DNA of 64,000 bases, taken from NCBI RefSeq assembly GCF_009925085.1, contig NZ_JAABNR010000014.1, positions 18,229 to 82,228 on the forward strand, written 5' to 3'. Shown here piece by piece: positions 41,033-50,153 of the stretch. Made by a program: the position numbers and the translations under genes. Numbering within the stretch: position 1 is the stretch's first letter; each line of letters begins with the position of its first letter. The notes beneath the pieces were generated by a model. The model was not told where the DNA came from. It saw only the letters and a program-made list of their open reading frames with translations, and made no database searches. Source of the DNA: Stagnihabitans tardus (lineage in GTDB: Bacteria > Pseudomonadota > Alphaproteobacteria > Rhodobacterales > Rhodobacteraceae).

Positions 41033-42829
41033 CTACTCCACAACCTTTGCGTCTTGCCCCCAGCGTTCCTGGTATTGCGGCCCGTGAGAGGCTGGGCGCT
41101 GCCCCTTCTCTGGTTGGGTCATTAGGATGGGTAGCGGCGCCGGCAAATCTGGTCCGACTACGATTGCCTCGCCTTGCGCAAGCGACGGGATAAAGGCGGC
41201 GGCGCTTCTGTCCAGATCACCGCAGGCCCGCTCGATCGTCTCTCTATCCCGTTCATTGGTCAATCGATGGACGAACAGCGTACCAAGTTGGCTGAGTACA
41301 TCCTGCGGCACATCGCGCGGGCGCTGCGTAGCGATAACAGTCGTCAACCCATACTTTCTCCCTTCCTTGGCGATCAGGCCGAAAGCGTCAAGCGGAACGC
41401 GATTCAGGTCGTCGCCCACGGACCGTCCGATAAACTGATGTGCTTCATCGAGAAAGCAAACCATCGGATTATCCCGAAACTGCCCTTTTCGCGCCAAGCC
41501 CAGCAGGTGTCGACCCAGGGTATTGAGAAGAATCTCGCGTGTATTGTGCTTGAAGCTGACCATTTCGAACGACAAGACCAGCGCGCGAGCGTTCGGATCT
41601 GCAAGAAATGCATCAATCTGCGAACAGATGTCGACACCGCGGTCTGAAAAGAGGCACGCCAGTTCCGGCGAGGACAAGAAGGTTTCGATCCGGACGATGA
41701 GAGAATTGCAATACCCTGCCATATTCTTGTCAGGCCCGCCGAAGAATCCAGCATTGTCGCCCGTTGGAAAGATGCACTCGTTCTTGACTTGTCGCGCTAG
41801 GCTTCCAAGGTCGAAGTCACAGTGCTCCGACGACAGCCTTTCGGACAAAATACGCTCCGCTTTTCCAAAGGCGTTCCAGCTCTTGTTGGCCTTCAAGACT
41901 GTCCCATGCTCATCAATGGTGATGAATCCGAAGGCCTGACCATTTTGACTGATCTGGACATTTCTCAGTCCTCCTGCCGGTTCGACTGGAAACGGGGCGG
42001 GTTCAGAAAGAAGTGCCTCCGCCAACCTCAGGCTCTTGGTCGCGCTTCTCAATGCGGGCCCTTGGCTTTGGACCGTCGGGGTCAACAGCGCGTGCAGATC
42101 CAGTTCGGAGAGCAGCCGACTCGGGAACCGAGCCAAGGGCTGATCTTTGGCGCCAGCCTCGCCAAACGCAAACTGGCGTGCGCCGCCTACCTTGCCTGTA
42201 AACTCACCGGTTGGGTCGAATAGGATGCATTTCCCCCCCAAACGGACCACCTCGTTCACAAGACGTGAGACGGTCCAGCTCTTGCCTCCTCCGGTGGCGC
42301 CAAACACTCCGCAGTGACGGCCAAAGAGTTTTTCCGGCGGGATGCTTATGTCTGCTCCATCAATTCCAGAAAGACGACCGAGATTGACCAGCAGTGGGCC
42401 TCCCGGGCGAGTAGTTTCGCCTTTTAGAGCGTCCTTGACGGCCAACGAAAGTGCATGGCCGTCCGCCAAGAATATCCCATCGCCGACCCTAGGCTGCGAA
42501 TTGATGCCTCGCGACACCTTTTGCGTTGTTTTGCTTACGGTGGCCAAGAGCTGCAGGCGGCCTTGAGGTTCGACAAAAGGGTCTTGTTCTATCTGGTGCT
42601 CAAGGCTACTTCGTTGTTTTTCTGGAATGGTCACTTCGGTGATGCGCCCAAGAATGACGTCACGGTCGCAGTCAATGAAGACGAAGTCGCCGACCGCGCC
42701 GCGAGCCATTCCTCGTCGCCCGGATGCTGCTAGGGCCATCGGTAGCGTGAGCTCGACTTGGCTAGCAGATACCCGTGTAACGGTCCCAATTCGCTTTGCA
42801 GGATCGACCAGCGCTGCCCTATCGGTCAT
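41033..42829 (-). CDS. HerA-like DNA translocase of a SIR2-HerA defence system
   Basis: The 598-aa protein has an N-terminal HAS-barrel region (RIGTVTRVSASQVELTLP), Walker A FGATGGGKSWTVSRLVNEV, a Walker B region MVCFLDEAHQFIG and a Q/R motif VIATQRPRDVPQDVL. HerA/FtsK-type ATPases form hexamers that move along DNA. Its start overlaps the SIR2 gene stop by 4 bp (ATGA). In known SIR2-HerA (Nezha) systems the two proteins assemble into a large complex that senses phage infection and kills by NAD+ loss and DNA damage. Confidence 0.9.
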   Translation of the reverse strand: MTDRAALVDPAKRIGTVTRVSASQVELTLPMALAASGRRGMARGAVGDFVFIDCDRDVILGRITEVTIPEKQRSSLEHQIEQDPFVEPQGRLQLLATVSKTTQKVSRGINSQPRVGDGIFLADGHALSLAVKDALKGETTRPGGPLLVNLGRLSGIDGADISIPPEKLFGRHCGVFGATGGGKSWTVSRLVNEVVRLGGKCILFDPTGEFTGKVGGARQFAFGEAGAKDQPLARFPSRLLSELDLHALLTPTVQSQGPALRSATKSLRLAEALLSEPAPFPVEPAGGLRNVQISQNGQAFGFITIDEHGTVLKANKSWNAFGKAERILSERLSSEHCDFDLGSLARQVKNECIFPTGDNAGFFGGPDKNMAGYCNSLIVRIETFLSSPELACLFSDRGVDICSQIDAFLADPNARALVLSFEMVSFKHNTREILLNTLGRHLLGLARKGQFRDNPMVCFLDEAHQFIGRSVGDDLNRVPLDAFGLIAKEGRKYGLTTVIATQRPRDVPQDVLSQLGTLFVHRLTNERDRETIERACGDLDRSAAAFIPSLAQGEAIVVGPDLPAPLPILMTQPEKGQRPASHGPQYQERWGQDAKVVE

Positions 42830-44175
42830 GCGGTACCCTCGGCACGAATGCGTTCTAGACGGTTTTGTAGCCTCTGACGGTCGGATTCGCCCGAGATGAC
42901 TGGAACCGCGTCCGCCAGATCCTCGAACCTTCCGTTAAGTACCGAAATTCGAGCGTCCCCTTGCTGAACCAGCTTCATTATTCGCTTCTGATAGTCCCTT
43001 TGCCCTTCGATGTCCGCATCGATGAGGTGGCTGTCGCCCGCCAGTGATGCGCTATCCAGCTTCTTCGGGTCTAGCAGGGCCGGGTCGCAAAGGACCAATC
43101 TGAGGGACAAGTTCGACTCCAGCGCCGACCAGATCGGCGAACTGATATGATCATCGGCAAATCCATACCCTGCGATGATCAACGTGGTGTCCGGCTCGCG
43201 AAGGCAGCTCTGCAAGGCGGAGAACATGTCAAGGTATGGGCTCTCAAAGGATTCTTGGTACTTGGACGAACGTGGGTAGATCAGGACGGGCCGTAGGGTC
43301 GACGTGTTTTCAGTGCTGCGAATAACAACGTTGTCCGGTTGCCGCCGCCAATCGATGGATCCATGCAACTTATAGAGATGGAAGACGCCGTCTACGTATT
43401 CGGCCTTCGTGCTGATCGCGGTTCTCCGGACTATGTCATGTTGGAAGTTATCGCGGTTAAATCTCTGTCGAGCGCTGTGGGAGAAACCATCGATCAGGAC
43501 GATATTCTGTCGGAGCGCGGCCTGTTCGATGCACAGATCATAGTTCGTCGTGAACAAGCGCACCCGTGGTTTCTCTCCGCTTCGACGAGCAAACTTCTGC
43601 AGTAACGACATGTGTGCTTGCACGGCGGTCTTTTCCGTGACGAAGTCCACGCGGTCCAGGATTGTCTGCTCGGCCTGAGTAAGAAACCGGATCAGCGTGT
43701 TTCGCATTTTTGCATCCGAAGTTGCTCCTTCAGCACTGGCGCGCACTGACAGAAGTTCGAGCTGAATTTTGCACAGGCTGAGCAATCCCTCGATGTTCTT
43801 CTTTAAGTCTGCTGCGGCTCGACCGGTGACTGCGCGAACCACTTCTTCAAAGGTCATACCTATTTCGCTCTTGGCGGTATCGATCGCGGATTGAACTGTG
43901 TCCCACAGATCTCCCATGCCGGGAGCCGAAGCGGAACCGTCGTTCTTGGCACAGAAGGACGCACCAGACCCCAACAGGACAATAACGTTCGTCGAATGGA
44001 GCGCAGCTTGGAGCACTTCGTCGACCAGGTCCTTGCAACCCGTCCTGCGTCGGGCGGTCGGACCATCATCTGGGTTCGGCTCCTGATCTTCCCAAGCAAG
44101 CCACTTGCTTTCCCGCGTCAAAAGGCGAAGCAGGTTTGCTTGGCCTGCTGGCTGCTCGTCCCAAAATGTCTTCAT
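42826..44175 (-). CDS. SIR2-domain NADase of a SIR2-HerA defence system
   Basis: The ATG at 44175 lies 8 nt after AGGTGG and was preferred to the GTG 12 nt upstream. The 449-aa protein has the SIR2 nucleotide-binding motifs: VIVLLGSGASFCAKNDG, VRLFTTNYDLCIEQAA, FHLYKLHGSIDW and TLIIAGYGFADDHI. This SIR2_2-type layout is that of antiphage NADases, not of deacetylases. The C-terminal 100 residues are charged and probably bind HerA. It is the first gene of the pair. Confidence 0.9.
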   Translation of the reverse strand: MKTFWDEQPAGQANLLRLLTRESKWLAWEDQEPNPDDGPTARRRTGCKDLVDEVLQAALHSTNVIVLLGSGASFCAKNDGSASAPGMGDLWDTVQSAIDTAKSEIGMTFEEVVRAVTGRAAADLKKNIEGLLSLCKIQLELLSVRASAEGATSDAKMRNTLIRFLTQAEQTILDRVDFVTEKTAVQAHMSLLQKFARRSGEKPRVRLFTTNYDLCIEQAALRQNIVLIDGFSHSARQRFNRDNFQHDIVRRTAISTKAEYVDGVFHLYKLHGSIDWRRQPDNVVIRSTENTSTLRPVLIYPRSSKYQESFESPYLDMFSALQSCLREPDTTLIIAGYGFADDHISSPIWSALESNLSLRLVLCDPALLDPKKLDSASLAGDSHLIDADIEGQRDYQKRIMKLVQQGDARISVLNGRFEDLADAVPVISGESDRQRLQNRLERIRAEGTA

Positions 44176-44331
44176 TCCGAATACCACCTACATGTCGTTC
44201 GCGTGTCAGTGTCGGCCTATTTGCGTGTGGGTGTAAATACCTCGACGGAATATCGCGAGGGTTGATCACTCTTGATGTTTCTGTATGTGGCACCTCCCGG
44301 CCTTCTGCCGGGACCGCGCTCTGGTCCTTCG

Positions 44332-44387
44332 GACTGGAGCCTGCCGGGGCAGTCTCCCCCCATCCGGGCAACGATCCCTGGCGCGAA
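44332..44387 (+). repeat. Structured intergenic repeat, copy B
   Basis: It repeats 34187-34239: GACTGGAGCCTGCC, CAGTCTCCCCC, then GGGCAACGATCCCT and GCGCGA. Differences keep the short stem (GCCTGCC with GGGGC and GACTG with CAGTC). Copy B is in the leader of the large helicase gene, 150 nt before its start; copy A lies 490 nt before the small gene at 34673. Confidence 0.6.
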
Positions 44388-44406
44388 GAGAGAGAGGGGT
44401 GCCGGG

Positions 44407-44456
44407 ACGGGTCGGGTCCGGCGGGTGAGAGAGAGCGCTGATCGGGCCTGACCCGT
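44407..44456 (+). promoter_or_regulatory. Leader stem before the strawberry-notch gene
   Basis: The 13-nt arm at 44407-44419 pairs with 44444-44456 over its full length, including two G-T pairs (ACGGGTC with GACCCGT at the base). The loop contains GAGAGAGAG, which can alternatively pair with CTCTC at 44461-44465, close to the Shine-Dalgarno. Two mutually exclusive folds are therefore possible. Confidence 0.5.
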
Positions 44457-44480
44457 TCCTGCTCTCTTGAGGATTTCCCG

Positions 44481-47400
44481 ATGAACGACCTCTCCCCGGC
44501 GACCTTTGCGCAAGCGCCGGTCGCCCCGGCCTCTGCCATCCTGGCTGCGGCTGGCCTGTTGCTGCCCTTGCTCGAACGCGGGCAGCGCGTCGACGCCGTC
44601 TTGCTGCGTACGGCCGTGGAAACCGCCTTTGGCGCTTCTGATGCCTCAGGCCTCTGGGACTGGAAGACGGCGTATGAGGCTTGCGAGGCCGCGACTGTCC
44701 TCTTCCTGCGGAAATACGGCCGCGCCATCTTCCGCCAGGCGGACACGCCCACAGTGCGACTGGCCGCCCTCTCGAAGATCACGGGCCTACTGCCCAGTCA
44801 CACGCGCCGCTCCGAGGAAGGCCAGGCACTGCAGCAATTTTCGACGCCGGTTCCGCTCGGACTCGCTGCATTGACCGCCGCGGCAATCCGGCCCGACGAC
44901 GTGGTGCTGGAGCCTTCAGCCGGAACCGGCCTCCTGGCCATCCTCGCCGAAATCTCCGGCGGGCGTCTGATCCTCAACGAGTTGGCGGACACCCGGACTG
45001 ACCTCCTCTCCTCCCTCTTCCCGGCCCTTTCTGTCAGCCGCTTCGATGCGGCACAGATCCACGACCATCTCGATCCCGCAGATGTGCCTTCGGTGGTCCT
45101 GATGAACCCGCCGTTCTCCGCGATGGCGAATGTCACCGGCAAAGTGCAGGATGCCGCCTACCGCCACATCGCCTCCGCTCTGGCGCGGCTTGCCCCAGGC
45201 GGGCGGCTTGTGACGATCACCGGCGCGGGGTTCGGCCCCGACATGCCACCCTGGCGCGAGGCTTTCGTCCGGCAGCAGGAACGCGCGACCGTCGTGTTTT
45301 CGGCGGCGATAGACGGCTCGGTCTATGCGCGCCACGGCACGACGTTTCCGCCGCGGCTGACGGTCATCGACAAAGTCCCCGCTGCCGATCCTTCCCAGTT
45401 TCCGGCCCCGCCCGGCACGGCGCCGGACGTCGCGACCCTGCTCCGCTGGATCGCCGACCATGTGCCGCCGCGCCTGTCGGTGGATTTGCCGAAGCCACCA
45501 TCGCCGACCCAGCCCGCTGCTGCGCGCTCGGTCCGAGGCTATATCGCTCGGGCGAATGCGGCCCCGGCAATGCGCAAACCCACCGCTTCGCCAGCGGCCC
45601 TCGAGCTCGCTTACGAGACCGTCGATGCTGTGCCGCCCGATGCTGCACGCCTCTCCGATGCGATCTATGAAGAATACGGCCTGCAATCGATCCGGATTCC
45701 CGGCGCGGTGCCGCATCCGACGAAGTTGGTGCAATCCGCCGCCATGGCCTCAGTCGCGCCGCCACGCCCGACCTATCGGCCCATGCTGCCTGCCGATATT
45801 TGCGGCCGGCTTTCCGATGCCCAGCTCGAAACGGTGATCTATGCCGGCGAGGCCCATTCTGACCACCTCGCCGGAAGCTGGACCGTTGATGAGACCTTCG
45901 ACACGGTCAACGCGGCGGCTGACGGCGCGTCTGGCTCGGTCCGCTTCCGCCGTGGCTTCATGCTGGGCGATGGCACCGGGGCAGGCAAGGGCCGCCAATC
46001 CGCCGGGATCATCCTCGACAACTGGTTGCGCGGGCGGCGTAAGGCGGTCTGGATTTCCAAATCCGACAAGCTGATCGAGGACGCGCAGCGCGACTGGTCG
46101 GCCCTTGGCCAGGAACTGCTCCTGGTCACACCGCTGTCGCGCTTCGCCCAAGGCAAGCCGATCACCCTGTCGGAAGGCATCCTCTTCACCACCTACGCGA
46201 CACTACGCTCGGATGATCGCGGCGAGAAGGTCTCGCGTATGCGCCAGATCGTGGACTGGCTCGGCCGCGGCTTCGACGGCGTCATCATCTTCGATGAAAG
46301 CCACGCCATGCAGAATGCCGGTGGTGGCAAGGGCGAACGCGGGGATGTGGAAGCCTCGCAGCAGGGCAGGGCGGGTCTGCGCCTACAGCATGCGCTGCCG
46401 GATGCCCGCGTGGTCTATGTCTCGGCCACCGGGGCCACGACGGTCCACAATCTCGCCTATGCACAACGGCTCGGCCTCTGGGGCGGCGAGGATTTTCCTT
46501 TCGCCACCCGCGCGGAGTTCGTCGAGGCGATCGAGGCGGGCGGCGTTGCGGCCATGGAAGTGCTGGCCCGCGATCTGTGCGCCCTCGGCCTCTATACCGC
46601 GCGGTCGCTTTCCTACGACGGTGTCGAATACGAGCTGGTCGAGCATCAGCTGACCGAAGAACAGCGCCGCATCTACGATGCTTACGCGGGCGCCTTCGCC
46701 GTCATCCACAACAACCTCGATGCGGCGATGGAAGCGGCCAACATCACTGGCTCCGATGGAACGCTGAACCGCCAGGCCAAATCTGCCGCGCGTTCGGCCT
46801 TTGAATCCACCAAGCAGCGCTTCTTCGGGCACCTGCTGACCTCGATGAAAACCCCGACCCTGATCCGATCGGTCACGGCTGATCTCGCGGCAGGGCATGC
46901 CGCCGTCATCCAGATCGTCTCGACCGGTGAGGCGCTGATGGAACGACGCCTGGCGGAGATTCCGACCGAGGAATGGAATGACCTGACGGTGGATGTCACT
47001 CCTAGGGAATACGTAGGGTCGTACCTCCAGCATTCCTTCCCGGTGCAGCTCTATGAGCCCTTCACCGATGGCGAAGGCAATCTGTCCTCGCGGCCGGTGT
47101 TCCGCGATGGCCAGCCGGTCGAATGCCGCGAGGCTGTCGCCCGGCGGGATGAGATGCTGGAACACCTGGGCTCGCTGCCGCCTGTCCCGGGGGCGCTCGA
47201 TCAGGTGATCCAGCATTTCGGGACGGAAGTGGTCGCAGAGGTCACGGGCCGCTCGCGCCGCATCATCCGCAAGGGCGAAGGCCCTGCGGCGCCGCTGGCG
47301 GTCGAGACCCGCGCGCCATCGGCAAACCTTGCCGAGACCTCCGCCTTCATGGATGACCAGAAGCGGGTGTTGATCTTCTCCGATGCCGGGGGCACCGGGC

Positions 47401-48800
47401 GCAGCTACCACGCCGAGCTTTCGGCGAAGAACCAGCGGCTGCGGGTCCATTATCTGCTGGAGCCGGGCTGGAAGGCCGATGCCGCCATCCAGGGCCTCGG
47501 CCGCACCAATCGGACCAATCAGGCACAGCCGCCACTGTTCCGACCTATCTCGACCGATGTGAAGGCAGAGAAGCGGTTTCTTAGCACCATCGCGCGCCGC
47601 CTCGATACGCTCGGGGCGATCACCCGCGGGCAACGCCAGACGGGAGGGCAGGGGCTGTTCCGGCCCGAGGACAATCTCGAAAGCCTCTATGCCCGCGATG
47701 CGCTGCGCCAGCTCTACCTGCTGATCGTGCGCGGCAAAATCGAAGGCTGCTCGCTGCAGCGGTTCGAGGCGGCAACCGGCCTCAAACTGATGGACAGCAA
47801 TGGTATCAAGGATGACCTGCCGCCCATCACCACTTTCCTGAACCGGCTCCTGGCCCTGACCATCGAGATGCAGGGCATCCTCTTCACGGCCTTCGAGCAA
47901 CTCCTTGAGGCGCGCATCGACGGGGCTATGGCCTCCGGCACCTATGATCTCGGGTTGGAGACGCTTCGTGCCGAGAGTTTCCGTGTCACCGACCGGCAGG
48001 TGATTTACACCCATCCGACCACCGGCGCAGAAACCCGGCTTCTCTCCATCATAGAGCGCCGCCGCAACCGGCCCCGGCTGCTGGACGAGGCGCTTGCCGA
48101 ACTCGATGACCCGCGCACCGTCCTGATGATCAACACCCGCTCTGGCCGGGCGGCGGTGCAGGTGCCGACGACCAGCCTGATGCTGGATGATGGCGAGATC
48201 GAACGGCGCGCGCGGCTCATCCGACCGACCGAGGCGCAGAACATCGCCATCCGCCTGATGGGCGGCACACAATGGGTCGAATCGGATAGGCCGACCTTTG
48301 TCGCGGCCTGGAATGCCGAAGTGGCCGAAGTGCCCGAGTTCACCGACAGCACGTTGCATGTCGTCTCGGGCCTGCTGCTGCCGGTCTGGAAGCGCCTGCC
48401 CCAGGACGAGACCCGCGTTTATCGCCTGCAGACCGATGACGGCGAGCGGATCATCGGGCGCAGGGTTTCTCCCGCCTGGGCCGCCACGGCGACCGGGGCA
48501 GGGGTGCCAGACCTGACCCCCGATCAGGCCTATGCTGCGTTGCTCGGGGGCAAGACCATTCTCGATCTCGCCGAGGGCCTGCAACTCCGCCGTTCCAGGG
48601 TCATGGGGGTGAACCGGATCGAGTTGACCGGATTCACCGAAGGCATGCGCGACCGTCTGCGGGCTTACGGCCTTTTCAGCGAGATCATTTCCTGGAAACT
48701 GCGGTTCTTCGTGCCAGTCGGGCCAGACGGCGCGGGAGTGCTTGCCAAGCTACTCAACCTCTGGCCTATCTCGCGCATTTCCGAGCGTGAGGTTGCCTGA
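44481..48800 (+). CDS. Strawberry-notch family helicase with N-terminal methylase domain
   Basis: The 1439-aa protein has three parts. Residues about 110-330 form a DNA methylase-like domain (VVLEPSAGTGLLAILAEI and VVLMNPPFSAM, the NPPF catalytic motif). Residues about 440-760 form the strawberry-notch NTP hydrolase domain (FMLGDGTGAGKGRQSAGIILDNW as Walker A, GVIIFDESHAMQNA as Walker B). Residues about 900-1080 form the helicase C-terminal domain (RVLIFSDAGGTGRSYHAELSAKNQRLRVHYLLEPGWKADAAIQGLGRTNRTNQ). Such genes are frequent on alphaproteobacterial plasmids and integrative elements. The role is unproven; DNA modification with unwinding during transfer or defence is plausible. It overlaps the Toprim gene (TGATG). 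Confidence 0.88.
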   Translation: MNDLSPATFAQAPVAPASAILAAAGLLLPLLERGQRVDAVLLRTAVETAFGASDASGLWDWKTAYEACEAATVLFLRKYGRAIFRQADTPTVRLAALSKITGLLPSHTRRSEEGQALQQFSTPVPLGLAALTAAAIRPDDVVLEPSAGTGLLAILAEISGGRLILNELADTRTDLLSSLFPALSVSRFDAAQIHDHLDPADVPSVVLMNPPFSAMANVTGKVQDAAYRHIASALARLAPGGRLVTITGAGFGPDMPPWREAFVRQQERATVVFSAAIDGSVYARHGTTFPPRLTVIDKVPAADPSQFPAPPGTAPDVATLLRWIADHVPPRLSVDLPKPPSPTQPAAARSVRGYIARANAAPAMRKPTASPAALELAYETVDAVPPDAARLSDAIYEEYGLQSIRIPGAVPHPTKLVQSAAMASVAPPRPTYRPMLPADICGRLSDAQLETVIYAGEAHSDHLAGSWTVDETFDTVNAAADGASGSVRFRRGFMLGDGTGAGKGRQSAGIILDNWLRGRRKAVWISKSDKLIEDAQRDWSALGQELLLVTPLSRFAQGKPITLSEGILFTTYATLRSDDRGEKVSRMRQIVDWLGRGFDGVIIFDESHAMQNAGGGKGERGDVEASQQGRAGLRLQHALPDARVVYVSATGATTVHNLAYAQRLGLWGGEDFPFATRAEFVEAIEAGGVAAMEVLARDLCALGLYTARSLSYDGVEYELVEHQLTEEQRRIYDAYAGAFAVIHNNLDAAMEAANITGSDGTLNRQAKSAARSAFESTKQRFFGHLLTSMKTPTLIRSVTADLAAGHAAVIQIVSTGEALMERRLAEIPTEEWNDLTVDVTPREYVGSYLQHSFPVQLYEPFTDGEGNLSSRPVFRDGQPVECREAVARRDEMLEHLGSLPPVPGALDQVIQHFGTEVVAEVTGRSRRIIRKGEGPAAPLAVETRAPSANLAETSAFMDDQKRVLIFSDAGGTGRSYHAELSAKNQRLRVHYLLEPGWKADAAIQGLGRTNRTNQAQPPLFRPISTDVKAEKRFLSTIARRLDTLGAITRGQRQTGGQGLFRPEDNLESLYARDALRQLYLLIVRGKIEGCSLQRFEAATGLKLMDSNGIKDDLPPITTFLNRLLALTIEMQGILFTAFEQLLEARIDGAMASGTYDLGLETLRAESFRVTDRQVIYTHPTTGAETRLLSIIERRRNRPRLLDEALAELDDPRTVLMINTRSGRAAVQVPTTSLMLDDGEIERRARLIRPTEAQNIAIRLMGGTQWVESDRPTFVAAWNAEVAEVPEFTDSTLHVVSGLLLPVWKRLPQDETRVYRLQTDDGERIIGRRVSPAWAATATGAGVPDLTPDQAYAALLGGKTILDLAEGLQLRRSRVMGVNRIELTGFTEGMRDRLRAYGLFSEIISWKLRFFVPVGPDGAGVLAKLLNLWPISRISEREVA

Positions 48801-49864
48801 TGTCCCGTATTGATGCCGCAGACTTGGCGCAGCGCCTTGGCCGGCAGGCCGAGGCGGTCTGCCGAACCTATCTCTCCAACGGGCGCAGGCAGGGCAATTA
48901 CTGGCAGGCCGGTGATGTCCGCAACACCGCAGGGCGCTCGATGTTCGTGCGCCTCACGGGTCCGGCTTCGGGCAAAGGCGCCGCTGGCAAATGGCAGGAT
49001 CCATCCGAGGGAACTCATGGTGACCTCCTCGACGTCATCCGCGAAAGCCTTGGGCTTAGCACCTTCGCCGACGTCCTCGAGGAAGCCCGCCGCTTCCTCA
49101 GCTTGCCGCAACTGGACCCGGTGCCGAACACCCCGACCCTGAAACAGCCTCCCGCACCCTCTGGATCGTCAGAAGCGGCACGGCGGCTCTTCAGCATGTC
49201 CGGTCCGCTCAAAGGCTCGCTGGCGGCAACCTATTTGCGGGGCCGGTGCATCACCGATCTCCGCGACACCGGCGCCCTGAAGTTCCACCCGAACTGCTAC
49301 TACCGGGGGCAGGGCGAGGATCAGACCGAGACCTGGCCCGCCATGATCGCTGCTGTCACCGACCTCGAGGGCAAGGTCACCGGAGTGCACCGTACCTGGC
49401 TCGCGCGTAATGGCGGCGGCAAGGCACCTGTCGACACGCAGCGGAAGGCGATGGGGGACTTGCTCGGCCACGCGGTCCGGTTCGGGCTGGCCAAAGAGGT
49501 CATGGCAGCGGGGGAAGGCATCGAGACCGTGCTCTCCCTCCGACAGGCCCTGCCCAAGATGCCGATGGTTGCAGCGCTGTCGGCCGGACATCTTGCAGCC
49601 CTTCTCTTTCCGGCACATCTGCGCAGGCTCTATATCGTTCGCGACAACGATCCGGCGGGGGACGGTGCAAGGGATAGCCTGGTCGCCCGGGCGCACGAGG
49701 TCGGGATCGAGGCGATCACGCTTTCGTCCATGCTGGGGGATTTCAACGACGATCTCGTCGCCCGTGGTCTGGATGCCCTTCGGGCGCATATCCGGGCGCA
49801 ACTCGCCCCTGAAGACGTCAGCCGTTTCCTGACACAGGATCATGTGACCCGTCGAGCCAAGTGA
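48800..49864 (+). CDS. Toprim-domain plasmid protein (DUF7146-like)
   Basis: The 354-aa protein has an N-terminal part like the zinc-binding domain of DnaG-type primases (WQDPSEGTHGDLLDVIRESLGL) without the full Cys set. A middle region follows (YLRGRCITDLRDTGALKFHPNCYYRG), then a C-terminal Toprim domain (EVMAAGEGIETVLSLRQALP, RRLYIVRDNDPAGDGARDSLVARA) with the conserved Glu and DxD. These features suggest a primase-helicase accessory or a nucleic-acid processing role. It is translationally coupled to the strawberry-notch gene. Confidence 0.82.
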   Translation: MSRIDAADLAQRLGRQAEAVCRTYLSNGRRQGNYWQAGDVRNTAGRSMFVRLTGPASGKGAAGKWQDPSEGTHGDLLDVIRESLGLSTFADVLEEARRFLSLPQLDPVPNTPTLKQPPAPSGSSEAARRLFSMSGPLKGSLAATYLRGRCITDLRDTGALKFHPNCYYRGQGEDQTETWPAMIAAVTDLEGKVTGVHRTWLARNGGGKAPVDTQRKAMGDLLGHAVRFGLAKEVMAAGEGIETVLSLRQALPKMPMVAALSAGHLAALLFPAHLRRLYIVRDNDPAGDGARDSLVARAHEVGIEAITLSSMLGDFNDDLVARGLDALRAHIRAQLAPEDVSRFLTQDHVTRRAK

Positions 49865-49915
49865 TCGCAGAGGTCCGACCTCATAATGGGCATACGGGTT
49901 GCGGTTTCCTCATCG

Positions 49916-50136
49916 GGACCGCGCCTCGGCCTCCCTAGAGGGCGAGCGGCCCACAAGTGGTCCGGTCAGGCAATGGCGGCGCCCGACTATTTTCCGCCGG
50001 CAGGGCAGGCCCTGCCTTTGCATCGCGAGGCAAAATAGCCGGGCTTGGCCATCAAGGCCCTCGCAAAAGGCTCGGGCTGCCAGACCGGACCGCTTGTCGG
50101 CTTTTCGTCGCCAGAAGGCCGCGACGGACGCGGTCC
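49916..50136 (+). ncRNA. Nested inverted-repeat leader before the DUF2493 gene
   Basis: Four stems are nested in one another. GGACCGCG (49916-49923) pairs with CGCGGTCC (50129-50136). A 20-nt arm (49953-49972) pairs with 50078-50097 with one mismatch and one G-T pair. GCCCG and CTATTTT (49981-49993) pair with AAAATAG and CGGGC (50032-50044) with one mismatch. GGCAGGGC (49999-50006) pairs with GCCCTGCC (50009-50016). The structure ends 7 nt before the Shine-Dalgarno GAAGGAG. No coding frame in it is convincing. This is the strongest candidate structured RNA in the window. Confidence 0.65.
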
Positions 50137-50153
50137 AGACGAAGGAGCATCCC

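Noticed and set aside
41420..41435. Second copy of the recombinase core palindrome (GTCCGATAA)
   Set aside because: Only one half-arm matches and it lies inside the HerA gene; likely chance.
49916..50136. Retron msr-msd RNA
   Set aside because: The nested repeats recall retron RNA, but no reverse transcriptase gene is present anywhere in the window.
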